Below are positions 47,448 through 58,575 of a DNA stretch of 64,000 nucleotides, one piece after another. The translations under genes were made by a program, and so were the position numbers. How positions within the stretch are numbered: position 1 is the first letter of the stretch; every line of letters starts with the position of its first letter. Source of the DNA: Clonostachys chloroleuca (taxonomy: Eukaryota > Ascomycota > Sordariomycetes > Hypocreales > Bionectriaceae); contig JBANAY010000004.1 of NCBI GenBank assembly GCA_037952775.1, positions 15,004,001 to 15,068,000 on the forward strand, written 5' to 3'. The notes beneath the pieces are model-generated. The model did not search any database, was not told the origin of the DNA, and was given only the letters and a program-made list of their open reading frames with translations.

Positions 47448-47953
47448 ATGTGAGAAAGACCTCGGTGCCTAGAGAAAATGGGAAGGGATGGCACAAGCTG
47501 TCCTAGTGGTTACTTGAGGTCATGGAGGAGGAGGTAGTACTACTATGAACCGAACGAAAGGAGTTGACAACAGTTCGGTCTCGATCGAAGTGACCTTGGT
47601 CTAGCAGATGTACGAGGTCTCCTGTCTAGGATATGTGTCGACATACTGAGCAGAGAGCTAGATACACAATATATATGAACAAAGCCGATTTAAACTTAAT
47701 CAGATATGGCTTGCAAAATTTTGAATTCTTATTAATGGGTTCATTGAAGAATCAAACCGCGAATTGTTGCCTGCTATTGAATTGTTATGATCCCTTGTAT
47801 GTAGCAGACCGGCTGCTATTGCAAATACTGTCCTGAAAGAATAAAACGCAGATGGTGTGGTCCGATTTGGTCTGGAAACATAAATAGTTATTCAAATTGT
47901 ATTCAACTACCTTTGTAAAAATGACAACCACAATATTGCTCTACTTTGCTTCA
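47448..47953. other. Intergenic
   Basis: No feature recognised. Confidence 0.45.
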
Positions 47954-48651
47954 TAAGTGGAGGCTACAGGGTGACAGAATAACTCGATCTTTGCCCATAA
48001 GTCATGATGTAGATGGGTTTCAAGCCATTTTACGTGCTCAGGATGCTCTCTTAGGAATACGACATTGTCTTCGCTAAGGGGAATTCCGAGTCGCAGCGAT
48101 GCTTTGATATCCTCGCGATGGAATTTTGGATCAAGTTTCCCATCTGATCATCTAGGCGGCTAAGGTATACGACGAAACTTTCTTCCTCCCCATCTGAATG
48201 GCCATTTGCTTAGTTCTTTATTGCCCTTATTGATATGAAGACTAAGTGGGAGATTGCTTAGCTAAAGCTTGGTGGATGCAAAGCCAGCAAAATGAGATGA
48301 TCCGACATACAGAGATTGGCCCGTCTATTTCATCCAAAAAAACACCGGTGGGTATTCCTCTTGGGTAGTGTGATCGTGACCATGATGATCAAGCAGAAAA
48401 AAACACTTCACGTTGTTGAGGCCAAAGTCGTCCCGAAATGGAAACAGGCGTTCCTGGGCGTGATCAAAATCCCGCTTGAATAAATGTCGACAGAGCGTAT
48501 TTTGTATAAATGTGATCCTATCACCATATACATCACCAAGTTTAAGGTGCGTAATCGTCTGCAGCAAGATACGCATCTTGGGCGTAGAATTCGCCACGGG
48601 CTGCTGGGGCTGCTGCACCATGAACCTCAGAATGATGGTGATAGATTGCAT
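47954..48651 (-). pseudogene. Hypothetical protein gene, probably broken
   Basis: A minus frame of 108 codons from 48,651 (MQSITIILRFMVQQPQQPVA...THLKLGDVYGDRITFIQNTL...HLFKRDFDHAQERLFPFRDD...KCFFLLDHHGHDHTTQEE) stops at 48,325 just after a T7 run. One base fewer or more there would continue as GVFLDEIDGPIS. About 170 bp further on the same strand gives KLDPKFHREDIKASLRLGIP, LSEDNVVFLREHPEHVKWLE and THLHHDLWAKIELFCHPVAS before a stop at about 47,954. Both parts look like real protein, but I recognise no family. Intron limits are unresolved. Confidence 0.4.
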
Positions 48652-49260
48652 CTGTGTCGGTGGGTATAGCTAATTTGGGTGCCGGTAGTTTTTGCGATAA
48701 ATTAGGGATTGGCTTAGTCTCTTAGCAACCGCGGGCATCAAAGTCTTGGATAGAGTTCAGTTTATGGCAAGTGAGTCACGGCAGCGAGTTAGGGGTAGGT
48801 CGTGAATCTTCCGTTCAGCTCTCGGGATAACTTCTAGTTGTTTTTTTCTTTAGGCTTCACAAATTACACGTTGGTATTTTATATGGCTACATCAAATGTG
48901 GCCTGAAAGCTTTTTTTTTTTTTTTTTTTTTTTTGGCTTCATACACCAAGGCACGTAGGGCTTAACTTATTAAGTTTATATAGTAAGGGAGAACAACGAG
49001 AAACAAGAGTCAGTGGACCCAGGTGACATGTCATGTTTTAAATTCTTCTTATTTCATCTTCAAGAGAAAACTTTTTTTAAATTTGGGTAGGCAAGTCCTG
49101 GGCTTAGATAAAACCAACCTCGCTTAACAAATTGACACGTATGTAATATCTTCTACCTTTCCAAACCTCCAAATGTGCTGTGTTTCAGCTAGTCACCGCC
49201 ATCGTTTTCCAAGTCGAATAACCCCAACCCAGGCCGCTGGCCCTCAGATTCTGGTATGCT
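48652..49260. other. Intergenic with a poly-T tract
   Basis: Contains a run of 23-24 T near 48,911-48,934. No gene is seen. Confidence 0.5.
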
Positions 49261-50400
49261 TTACTTGGAAGACTTTTCATCCAGAGTATCAAAGGTACCC
49301 CATGGAAAGACCCAGAACCCTGCTGCTGATAAAAGGCTCTTCTTCCATTCTTTCGTCTCCTGCCAAATTGTGGGAGGATAAGACTGGAAAGGGCCGTCAA
49401 TAAAAAGCTCGTGACACCTGTCTTGCTCTGACTGTAGACATTCATCCAAGGTCTCGAGGTTCTTCACATTGCAGGGCACCACGCGTCTCCTACAACCGTC
49501 CCACCCCCCCCCCCCCCCCCCCACATTGCAAGAACGTGGGATACTTCGCGGGTGGGTTCCTCGTCACTTCTACTACCCTCGTGACTGCCAAAGCCAAGCC
49601 TCTTCTCCATCTCCACCCATGCAGAAACGGCGCGCTTAGGGTCATACCAGTCTGTTTGACCATTGAGCCTTGATTGGATTGGTCGTGGGGTGGGTCAGGC
49701 GTGAACAGCTCAAAGTCGGTTCCGTATGGAAATATAGGCATAGCACTGTTAAGGCCAAGTATTGTATGGTTCCTAGTACCAGAAAGTGGCCCAAACCCTA
49801 AACGGGAATCTGCATCTAGAAGATGAATGAACCATATTGATTGTAGACCTAAAATCCACTGTTTGAAGGTGATAAAAGCCTCCTGAGAGCTGCTCTCGTA
49901 GCAGGTAGGGCTCGTAAGAATGCCAGGGTTTTTGCGCATAAGCTATCGATAGCAATATGAAGCAGACCGATGCCACGGGGATCAGCTGTCTTCAAATGGC
50001 TGATGAAATTGAGGAAGACAAGAGGTCCAATGTTGAACTCTGCTATAAAGATGTGGTCGCTTTCAGGATTCACCTATAACGTCGAGCCTTTTTGGACGCG
50101 AAAAGATAGCCTGAAATATTCATAGCAAGCCTGCCTGGACTCCTGACAAGTGCTCCAGACTGGATTGGTGTGTGGCTTCCGGTCTACTGATACACCGTAG
50201 CCCGCTTCATCGCCATCAACTGAATTGAGGCGCACAGTGAGGAGTCGCCGCCCAGTACACAGAGCGGTTTTCCATATTTTGAGCCTCACTTCAGCAGGGA
50301 GCTGCGGAAACAAGTGAAATGTAGCAGGTTCTGCAGAGGGCTCTGGATTCGAAAAGTGAACATGATTGAATGTCCGAAAGAGGGGCTGATACACACTCAT
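49261..50400 (-). pseudogene. 2EXR-domain protein gene, broken
   Basis: The start is MSVYQPLFRTFNHVHFSNPE. FHLFPQLPAEVRLKIWKTAL is the signature of the fungal 2EXR family, followed by STCQESRQACYEYFRLSF. A TAG at 50,074-50,076 interrupts before VNPESDHIFIAEFN. Further frames give FITFKQWILGLQSIWFIHLL and SAMPIFPYGTDFELFTPDPP. After a 19-C tract on the plus strand (49,504-49,522), the family-like end CLQSEQDRCHELFIDGPFQS...AAGFWVFPWGTF stops at 49,261. The function of 2EXR proteins is unknown. Nonsense plus a shift near 49,920 make this a pseudogene unless the consensus is poor. The homopolymer could by itself mis-set the frame. Confidence 0.65.
49504..49522. repeat. Poly-C tract (19 C)
   Basis: An uninterrupted run of 19 C on the plus strand (poly-G on the coding strand of the 2EXR relic), encoding a Gly run in one frame. 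Length is likely unstable or poorly called. Confidence 0.9.
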
Positions 50401-50695
50401 GGCTGCGGGATTAATATCACGCCACCACGAAGCTGTAAAGAAGAAGACGATTTAAGCCGAGGCTTCAGAAGAAATTACAATCCCAGTTGCCGTATGAACA
50501 TGAGTTATTTTTTTTTAAATATAAAGGTAGGTATTAATCAAATACTTTATGTTATTTATGGAAGGCCCTAGAGACAGCTCATACTAGTGGGAAGAGGGGA
50601 ATAATTCATCGACCTGCAGCTTATAATAAGAAAATTAAAAATTCAAATAAGCTAATAAAGTAATAGGAAATTAATAGAAAAATAGATTTAAGAAT

Positions 50696-50727
<32 letters not shown>

Positions 50728-51753
50728 TTATTTATTAGAAGAATTTAAATTAAAAAAAAAAAAAAACGGAATTATCGTTGTCCTTAAGCTGCCGTATAGC
50801 CTCAGAGTATACTATTTATTAGAGATCAGGGCCGCGGCTGCGGCTGTCCAAGAGTATGTTATCTAGCCGGCTCTCAATATATGCACTCTAAATCAAATAG
50901 TTTATACTTGTAGCTAGTTAATTAACATACTATCGCAGCTGCAAATTCATAGAAAGACGCATTTGTTAAGAAGAGGGGTTTGTGCCAAAACTATGAGATG
51001 CGGTAGAAAGGTTGTTCTATCGCAGATACCAAACTTGAACAATTTATTCCTGCCCAACTCAGCAAGTAGACGAGCAGCTAAATCAAATCTACATCGTTCT
51101 ACAAAGCGGACTCGGTTATGGCTCTATCAAACAAAATAACAATACGTGGCAGTGAGATTGTGCAGGGTTAAAGAGGCAAGAGAGAGAGTATTCACATTTG
51201 TGCTATCTATCGATGCACAGATGACGCGTTTGCCTGGGGCATAGATATATATATACATTGTCGGTCGTCGGTGATCGGACATTGCGCTGCCGATGGTGAG
51301 CTTTGTTAGGTTTAGGGCTGACGTTTTGACATCATTGGAGAGCTCTGGGTTCAAAATCATCCTTACATCTTGGTTCCCAAAAGAAATAAGCCAACAGAGA
51401 TCCCTAAGCTTTACATGCGGCGGATCGAACGGCAGTGGGACAGTGGCTGTGCCGCCGCAATTTAGCAGTCAGGGCCTGGATGTCAAGGGCTCACCCTCTC
51501 CTCGCCGACGAATCAGTTGGCCTTGCCATTGGGCTAATTCAATCAAGGACCCGTCGAATCTTCCTCAATACTGTGGACATGCAGCATTGCCAAGGGAGGT
51601 CCTAGCATCCTGCCATTTCATCATGCTCTACCAAAATACGAACATATATAACTGACTGCTGGTAGTCTTGGCTCTTCGTCCAGTGTTCTGAGCATCTACA
51701 ACTGTTCCCATCTCTCCTCACAAGACTCTTTACAACTCCTTACAACAAGAAAC
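50401..51753. other. Intergenic, A+T-rich with poly-A tracts
   Basis: Contains poly-A runs of about 25 at 50,704-50,728 and of about 16 at 50,751-50,766, close together in A+T-rich sequence. They could be remnants of a retroposed element, but no coding part is seen. The right end holds the amidohydrolase promoter. Confidence 0.45.
51645..51651 (+). promoter_or_regulatory. TATA box of the amidohydrolase gene
   Basis: TATATAA, 109 bp upstream of the ATG at 51,754. Confidence 0.5.
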
Positions 51754-52872
51754 ATGCGATTTAGCCTTGCTGTTCTGCTGTTGCAGTTTACCAGAGTAGA
51801 ATGCAGTGGAGATACGACTGATGATCTTTCTCGAGTTGACCTACACTCCCATTTCATTCCGCCCTCATACCGGGCAGCCTTGGTCAAGTACGGCTATGGG
51901 CAACCTGATGGAATGCCATTTATTCCTGTATGCAAATATTCCTCCCATGCCAATCAATTTGTCTATGACAGAGGTACCAACTAATGTCGATAAACGTAGG
52001 CTTGGTCTGAGGAGTCCCACCTGAGCCTTATGAAAGGCGCCAACATCTCCAAGTCGATTCTCAGCGTCTCGTCTCCAGGCACCCATCTTGTCGCCGGAGA
52101 TGACGAGTTGGCGCGTCAAGTCACCAGAGACGTTAACGAATTTGCTGCCGATCTGAAGAAGCGCCTGCCCGAGCAGTTTGGCTTCTGGGCCTCGCTGCCC
52201 CTTCCAGACGTTGAGGGCAGTCTTGCCGAGCTGGCGTACGCCCTCGACGACCTCAACGCAGACGGCGTCGTTGTCATGACCAACGCCCACGGAGTCTACC
52301 TCGGCAACGCAACTCTTGATCCCATCTTCGCAGAACTCAACAAGAGGAATGCGCGCATCTTCATCCACCCTACCAGCCCTTGCATCGGAGACGGAAAGAC
52401 GACGCAGCCAGCATCACCTCTCGCCCTGTACCCCGGCCCCGTGATCGAGTTCTTCTTCGACACAGCCCGCGCTGTCAGCAACCTGTTCCTCTCCGGGGCC
52501 ATCCAGTCCCTGACGAGCACGAAGTTTATTGTTTCCCACGCAGGCGGCGCCTTCACCCCTCTCATCGACCGGCTGGTCGAGTTCGCTCCGCTCGTCCGCA
52601 ATCCCGACCTCACTGCAGAGAGTATTCGCGCAACAATCAAGAAGCAATTCTACTTTGATCTCGCCGGCACACCATTACCCGACCAGATCTATGGCCTGCT
52701 TAGATACGTCGACGCGAGCCGTCTTGTTTACGGAAGCGATTACCCCTTCACACCTGACTCGAGTGTGACTGAGCTGGGCGAGGAGATGAACCTTGAGTTG
52801 CCACAGGTCTTTCCTGACGGAGAGGATCAAAAGAAGGTTCTGCGTGAAAATGCCGAGGCACTTTTAAAGTAA
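51754..52872 (+). CDS. Secreted amidohydrolase-2 (ACMSD/ring-acid decarboxylase type)
   Basis: Exons 51754-51927 and 52000-52872 (72-nt intron) give 348 residues. The metal site of the family is present: DLHSHFIP (HxH) near residue 30, IHPTSP, the His in IVSHAGGAFT, and Asp in LVYGSDYPF. This family includes aminocarboxymuconate-semialdehyde decarboxylase and gamma-resorcylate or dihydroxybenzoate decarboxylases, which remove CO2 from ring acids. Which substrate applies here is unknown. The N-terminus MRFSLAVLLLQFTRVECSGD looks like a cleavable signal peptide, unusual for a family that is mostly cytosolic. Without splicing the reading frame closes after 76 codons, so the intron is needed. Confidence 0.88.
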
Positions 52873-53324
52873 AATCAAATATGCAGGCGTGGATATGGGA
52901 GTGTTGGTGATACCATAAATCATTCATCATGTACTCTTACTTGTGGTTGTTTGTATTGACGAGACGTTGTCACCACGCAACCGCAATTAGCTTGAGATCA
53001 AGAAACAGCCTTCTCCGATGTCGAAATGTACCTTGGTCTGATGAAAATTATCGGGCTCAAAGCGCCATAATGAAAAGAGCGTTCAAATGTGCCTCCACGT
53101 TTAAATTTTGAACTTATTGGCTGACAGTCACAGCTTGTAGTCTTGAAGACCGCAGACAGTACAGCTACAAGGACCGGTCGCTTAGCCTAACCTTTCAATA
53201 CAAAGCTTCTGAGAGTGGAAGAGATCATCAAAGACGCCTACGCCCGATTTCTTCGTCGTGTACTCCTATATGTATTTATCTTTTTGCGAGAAGTGACTTC
53301 GACTGCGGCACAGGTATGACCTGA
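52873..53324. other. Intergenic
   Basis: Convergent spacer between the amidohydrolase and the HET gene, with no feature recognised. Confidence 0.5.
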
Positions 53325-55457
53325 TTAGACTATCCAAAATTCCTGATCCTGAAGGCCAAGCTTCGCGCGGAGCTCTGAAGATTGCGTTGCCTCCATGTCC
53401 ATGATACCATGGACGTATGCAACGGCGACAATCTGAAAGGTTTGAAGGCTGCCGTCCTGCACAGGACGCAGAACTACAGGGAGCTTGGCGCCGTCCAGGC
53501 ATGCAATGAAGTCCCCTTCTCTTGTTGGCGGTATGATGAGAATGAAGAGACCATTTGTTGTCGTGGAAAAGGACCATTGTGTATACAACCTGTTCCACAT
53601 ACGCTGGATTTCAGGAGCGGAGAAATATTCTCTATGCAAATTTGATTTGTTCGTTCCTTCATCTGTCACACCATCAAGAAATTGTGACCAATTTTCGCGC
53701 AGAGACGTGTCTTGATCTTGTATTTGTTGAGACGTCAGCCGCGCCATCGGCCACACGGCGCAGTCGACAGTCAACGTGCGCCAGAAGGCTGTGAAGGACG
53801 ACTCGCCTGTAATGTACTGGTCTGTCGATCCTTTGTCCAGAACCTGCTTGTGGTTCAGGTAAAGACGCATCCAATCTAGGGGGATGTGCGCAGAAGTGTC
53901 ATATCTCCAGCGAAGAGCAGAGCCATTACCGTCATGGGTGTAGTCGTCCTGTAGTATCGGCCCAACCCGGCCCACGATTACTCCTTTAACAACCAGGATA
54001 TCCTCACCAACCCTTCGGCAGGGAACTTCGCAGCTTGATCTCCCAGCATTAAAGATGGACCTTTGTGCAAAGAGCTCAATTTCTCCGTCTGCTAAGAAGT
54101 TGATCGCCCAAGAAGGTAGGTTGCCCAAGGAAGCTTCTGCCAGACGACGGTAATCTTGACTTGAAGTCCAGGGGCTCTGGCAGATGACGTCCAGGTTGCC
54201 TGAGCGATTGATGAGAGAGGCCGTGACGTCCGCATACACCTGCGCTGGAGACTTTTCATAATCGACTTTGATTTCTTTGTGGTCAGTCACAAGGCCCAGC
54301 AGGCCGAATATCTTGTCGCGAGGGTCCAGGCAATTGGTGCGTCTGAACCGCGCCAGAACATCGAGGAGCTTGGACTCGCCCTCCTGCCTCAAGATACGTC
54401 TTTGATGATCGATAACCTGGACTTTCTCAAAGATCCAGTATGAAATCTGTCCGACGGTGCCGTGAGAAAACGTGCCGTGGAAGGCATCGGCATACGGCGT
54501 GTCGCCCAAGAATTCGGAGACGACGTCCCAGTCGAGCTTGTGGCGACCAGCAACAAGCTGCACTTTGGGAGCAACAGAGAGCTCCTGCATAACCCACAAG
54601 CGCTTCAGAACATCCGGGCGGCCGAAGGCGCTTTCCAACGCCCACTGCTCATCTGAAGACAACATGCAATCCTGAATGTCGCTTCCCGTTCTAGTTCCCG
54701 TGTCCTCCATCTCATCTCCACGCGGTTCTTTCTCCGCTTGCCTCTTGGCGTTGTTGTCCTTATCCTGTGACTTTTCGTGAGCTTCCTGCGACCCGGGTTG
54801 CCCCCTCTCCCCCACTGCAGCTTGCTCCCCTGCGAGTTGATTGTCTAGATTGTCATCAGTGGAGTGGTAAGATGCACGCCACTTCTCTTTCATTTGTTCA
54901 TGATCCTTCCACTCCTTCATCATGGGATTCAGCACCGTCATGTCCCGGTCGACGAGGCGTCGCATCAACTCAAACCCTTGGCCCATGATTTCCTCCGAGG
55001 GCGTCCAAGACTGCGTCTCAGGTTCAGAAAGAGGCCCGAGCCATAGCAGGTCACAGACACAGCGCGAGTAGATGTCTTTCATGAGCGATACCTGTTGGGC
55101 ACGCTCGTGGAGGGACTCTTGATTGATGCAGAGAGCATCGATCCATAGGACACGCTGTCTATCCCTGAGCCGCAGACCTCGAAGAGCTACTGCAAGGTTT
55201 GGGGTTATGAGGACGGTGTGTCCCGCAATGGTGATGGGTTCAGAATAGACTGGCTTCCCCCACTTGTAGGACAAGGCCTCGTACGCAGGAGCTGAGCTGA
55301 GGGGGACGTTCTGTAGATGGCCTACGATTGCCCCCTCATCCGTTTGTGCGGGCTCCAGGGCGAAAAGGCGTATCTCAGGAATTGAGGAGTCCAAAGAACG
55401 GTATAGATCCGGCACGTCTGTGGCCATGGTACTCAATGTGCTGACTTTGCCCGTCAT
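53325..55457 (-). CDS. HET-domain (heterokaryon incompatibility) protein
   Basis: Intact single exon of 710 residues, or 699 from the second Met (MATDVPDLYR). The HET domain (PF06985) is at about 55-200: YEALSYKWGKP, VALRGLRLRDRQRVLWIDAL, CINQESLHERAQQVSLMKDI and YSRCVCDLLWLG. A charged, low-complexity linker (about 225-270) follows, then a long C-terminal part including LLDVLARFRRTNCLDPRDKI and FGLLGLV, which HET proteins of this type usually carry. Such proteins act in non-self recognition and can trigger cell death, but most copies have no known role. Short minus-strand promoter features were not resolved. Confidence 0.9.
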   Translation of the reverse strand: MTGKVSTLSTMATDVPDLYRSLDSSIPEIRLFALEPAQTDEGAIVGHLQNVPLSSAPAYEALSYKWGKPVYSEPITIAGHTVLITPNLAVALRGLRLRDRQRVLWIDALCINQESLHERAQQVSLMKDIYSRCVCDLLWLGPLSEPETQSWTPSEEIMGQGFELMRRLVDRDMTVLNPMMKEWKDHEQMKEKWRASYHSTDDNLDNQLAGEQAAVGERGQPGSQEAHEKSQDKDNNAKRQAEKEPRGDEMEDTGTRTGSDIQDCMLSSDEQWALESAFGRPDVLKRLWVMQELSVAPKVQLVAGRHKLDWDVVSEFLGDTPYADAFHGTFSHGTVGQISYWIFEKVQVIDHQRRILRQEGESKLLDVLARFRRTNCLDPRDKIFGLLGLVTDHKEIKVDYEKSPAQVYADVTASLINRSGNLDVICQSPWTSSQDYRRLAEASLGNLPSWAINFLADGEIELFAQRSIFNAGRSSCEVPCRRVGEDILVVKGVIVGRVGPILQDDYTHDGNGSALRWRYDTSAHIPLDWMRLYLNHKQVLDKGSTDQYITGESSFTAFWRTLTVDCAVWPMARLTSQQIQDQDTSLRENWSQFLDGVTDEGTNKSNLHREYFSAPEIQRMWNRLYTQWSFSTTTNGLFILIIPPTREGDFIACLDGAKLPVVLRPVQDGSLQTFQIVAVAYVHGIMDMEATQSSELRAKLGLQDQEFWIV

Positions 55458-57483
55458 GGCTCGCTTTGGTTAGTGATAACGGTGATGCCGGAGGTGTGTG
55501 TAAGGGTGGAAGTGGGCTGAGGCTGAAGCCGGACTTGTGTGAGTGTGCAGCGTTCTCCACCAACCACCTACATTGGGCCGCAAGAAGGATATCAATCGCA
55601 TTGGAGTAAGGGTTAGCTCTTCTTTATCCACGTACCTCAACGAAGAAACCGACAATTATTGTTAATTATTGTGAAAACCCAAAGGCAACCAAGCTAGATG
55701 AAATTGACCCCTGTCTCGTGCAGGTACGACTCAGAATCTTGTCAACAATTAGCCACCATACACAGCCTCAGATCGCTTATGTTTATAATATAACTGATCA
55801 GTGCCGCTGGATCTTTTCCGTCTCTTCTTCACTATTTTATACATTGGTATTTATTGGCGTAATAGAGTATCTGCAGTAGCCACGGCCTAGAAACTGGCCA
55901 TCAACCGCGTCGACTTAGCACGAGGAAGACGGACGGTCTTAGAGCCCTCGGAAACTTCCTGCCCATGTCAGGGTCCTCATATATCGGTTTGAGCCCATAG
56001 AGGGCCGACTGTGGGACATCAGACACTCTAGTACACGTCATTACAAATCCAAAAGCACCAAATATCTCGAGATACCGCGTTTCGAACAGATAGAAATCAC
56101 AGCCTCCAACGAGGGTCTAAAAATTGTTTACCTATCCGCTCAATAAAAGTAAAGTACACATAAAGAAAAGAGCTATCGCGTTTCATGAATCTCAATCTCC
56201 GTCTTGTCTTCTTTCTTCCTGTCCTTGGACCTCCTGCAGTTGTCCACCTTGCAGTATCAGTTTATGAAGATGAAGGTGAAGACTCAGATGAGAACAGAGG
56301 CTATAAATATTTCATCTACGGTGTAGTAGTTGGTTGCACCGCGGGCCTAATAGAGACATGGTATAGCAATATTTTGAGCTGAGGGAAAAAAGGAAGCTGA
56401 GCCTCAGCTCTTCGATATTAGCTGCTATAGCATTCCTGAGTTGGCAGGTGTACGAAATCTTCTGTCCAGGATTGTTGTCTACAGTAATGCTACTGAAGAC
56501 ATTTAGGTTTCCTGTAAGACCTTATGTTGTCAATTATTTGTTTGTGGATGGGAAGCAAGGAAGGTGGTAACGTTAAGCACAGAATTACGATACTTTGGAA
56601 TGATTGCGTGCTAGGGTCAGCTTCAGTTTGTTGAAGGATTTACTTAATGCTTGGCTGATAAGAAATTACTGAATGCCGGGCACGATTGTGGCATCTGCCG
56701 GGACATTTAAATTACGCGACAACGTCTGACAGCTAACCACCTAAGATTGGAAGTAAGCGACGAGCCACGTGGTAGCTTTAGCTCATAAGAGATCCCAGAT
56801 CTGAATCATCAATAAATTAAGTCAGTAAGTATGTTTAGAACCATACATTCTCTCTCCGCAGTAGAGAACTGTTTTCACGCCATGAGTAACAGTGAAGCGC
56901 ATCTCAAGACACGTGTGTCCTACGACAACTAGCCCGTTCACATGGGACGGCTTTTGAATTGTGGCAACGTAATTCAAGAAAGAGTGTGCGCTAATTTTAG
57001 TAACTGTAAATTGCCTCTCAAGACCACGCACTGCCGGTGGGTGGTCCTGGTATCTGGGCATTTGTCGCAGGGTGGAAGATAAAGGCTCAACACATGATTC
57101 AAAGCCAGAGGGGAAAATAAGCACAACTTGCCAACCTGCCCTTTAGAGCCTCCCGACCCACCACAATCCGTCCTTTCTTACAGGTCGCGGGACTGGTAAG
57201 CGGGATTCTTTTCTAAATGGGGAGATATTCGCTTGGGCGTCACCCTTAAGATCCCAAGTCGGCAGTTGGCTAGATGCAATCATCCCACGAGCTATACCCG
57301 TTCATTCATGGGGTCGCATAGAACATTAAAATTATGAAATCCTTTTCCGTATTAGTATTCTGAGCTGTTATATTAGCAAATATATATATCGTAGTGTTAC
57401 CATGAGTTTCATGACATGAGGGTTTAGGTGAAGTAATATTCAACCAATCTCTCACTTCTCTCACTGTGTTGGCTTTCTCAACC
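55458..57483. other. Intergenic
   Basis: About 2 kb without a supported gene. A 65-codon plus frame (56,185-56,382) has a hydrophobic start and a second hydrophobic stretch, but nothing else supports it. Confidence 0.45.
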
Positions 57484-58575
57484 ATGGCTCTTTCCAGTCT
57501 TTTTATGTGTGCCTCGTTTCTTACAGCGGTCTTTGCCCCGCTAGCCGCTGCCACTCCTCTCGCATCGATACAGAAGCGTGATGTATCTCGCAACGGCGAG
57601 CCAGGCCTGTTAGGCGCGGGTGAAACTTACTACCCTCGAGTCACCAAACTCAAGGATGGATCGCTTCTCAGCTGCCGTACATCAATGGAGGGCAGCAACT
57701 CGGTGCTCCGGACTGCCAGATCCACCAACGGCGGTTGGGACTGGACCGACGTGGGATCCATAGCTTCCGGCCCTCGTGCAACCGGGGATCTAGATAACTG
57801 CTTCCTCCACCAACTCCCCAGTGGCCGTATTCTGGCCGCGTTCCGCAACCACGATGTCAGCAACTCCCAGTGGACTTACTATCGGCTTATCGTATCCTAC
57901 TCTGACAACAACGGCAACGATTGGAGCTTCCTGTCCATGCCGAGGGAGAGCGGTACCAGGGGGCTCGGAATCTGGGAACCCTTCATGATGGATGCCCAGG
58001 ACGGGTCTCTCATGTTTTACTATTCCCGTGAGACAAACACCGCCGGCACCGACCAAGACAGCATTCTCATCCGGAGCTACGATGGCGGCAAGAGCTGGAC
58101 TGGTGATCAGACAATCTCGGGTGGTGGGATCACCAGTCGTGATGGCATGCTCGGTGTGGTTCGGACCGGAGGCTCGAACTTGATTGCAGTCTTTGAAACC
58201 ATGGCTCCCGACATTGGCATTCACTCCGTTACTTCTTCAGACGACGGAGCGACCTGGGGGAACCGCCGGCTTGTGTATAGGAGCAGTGTCAGCGGTGCGA
58301 CGCATGGTGCTCCCCAAGTAGCACTCGTGGGCTCCAAACTGGTGACCAGCTTTCAGACGAATGAAGATAACGTCGGGGCTTCGAGCTTCGCCATCAAGGT
58401 CGTCACTAGCACGAACGGAGGTGCCAGCTGGGGAGAGAAGACGACGGTACTGAACTCGTGCGAATGGGCGGGCATGGCGACGGTAGACAACGGGCACGTG
58501 GTTGTGGTATGCTCGTTGAATGTGCAGCCTGTCAGTAGCAGATATTCCCTCTCTCAGATCATGAATGTTTCTTGA
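57484..58575 (+). CDS. Secreted Asp-box (BNR) beta-propeller, sialidase superfamily
   Basis: Intact single exon. The start at 57,484 gives 363 residues; an ATG 18 bp upstream adds six. Signal peptide MALSSLFMCASFLTAVFAPL, then a Kex2-like KR (IQKRD). YYPRVTKLKDGSLL resembles the RIP/FRIP entry motif. Asp-box-like turns recur as STNGGWDW, SYDGGKSW, SSDDGATW and STNGGASW, one per propeller blade. Fungal members include sialidase/KDNase and GH93-type exo-arabinanase enzymes. The exact activity cannot be chosen without aligning the catalytic Arg/Tyr/Glu set. A role in breaking down host or plant glycans outside the cell is likely. Confidence 0.85.
   Translation: MALSSLFMCASFLTAVFAPLAAATPLASIQKRDVSRNGEPGLLGAGETYYPRVTKLKDGSLLSCRTSMEGSNSVLRTARSTNGGWDWTDVGSIASGPRATGDLDNCFLHQLPSGRILAAFRNHDVSNSQWTYYRLIVSYSDNNGNDWSFLSMPRESGTRGLGIWEPFMMDAQDGSLMFYYSRETNTAGTDQDSILIRSYDGGKSWTGDQTISGGGITSRDGMLGVVRTGGSNLIAVFETMAPDIGIHSVTSSDDGATWGNRRLVYRSSVSGATHGAPQVALVGSKLVTSFQTNEDNVGASSFAIKVVTSTNGGASWGEKTTVLNSCEWAGMATVDNGHVVVVCSLNVQPVSSRYSLSQIMNVS

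Noticed and set aside
17169..52872. Calling the island a classical secondary-metabolite cluster
   Set aside because: No backbone synthase and no zinc-cluster regulator or transporter are visible, so only a tailoring or catabolic role can be proposed.
56185..56382. 65-codon frame with two hydrophobic stretches
   Set aside because: It is too short and isolated, and nothing upstream or downstream supports a gene.
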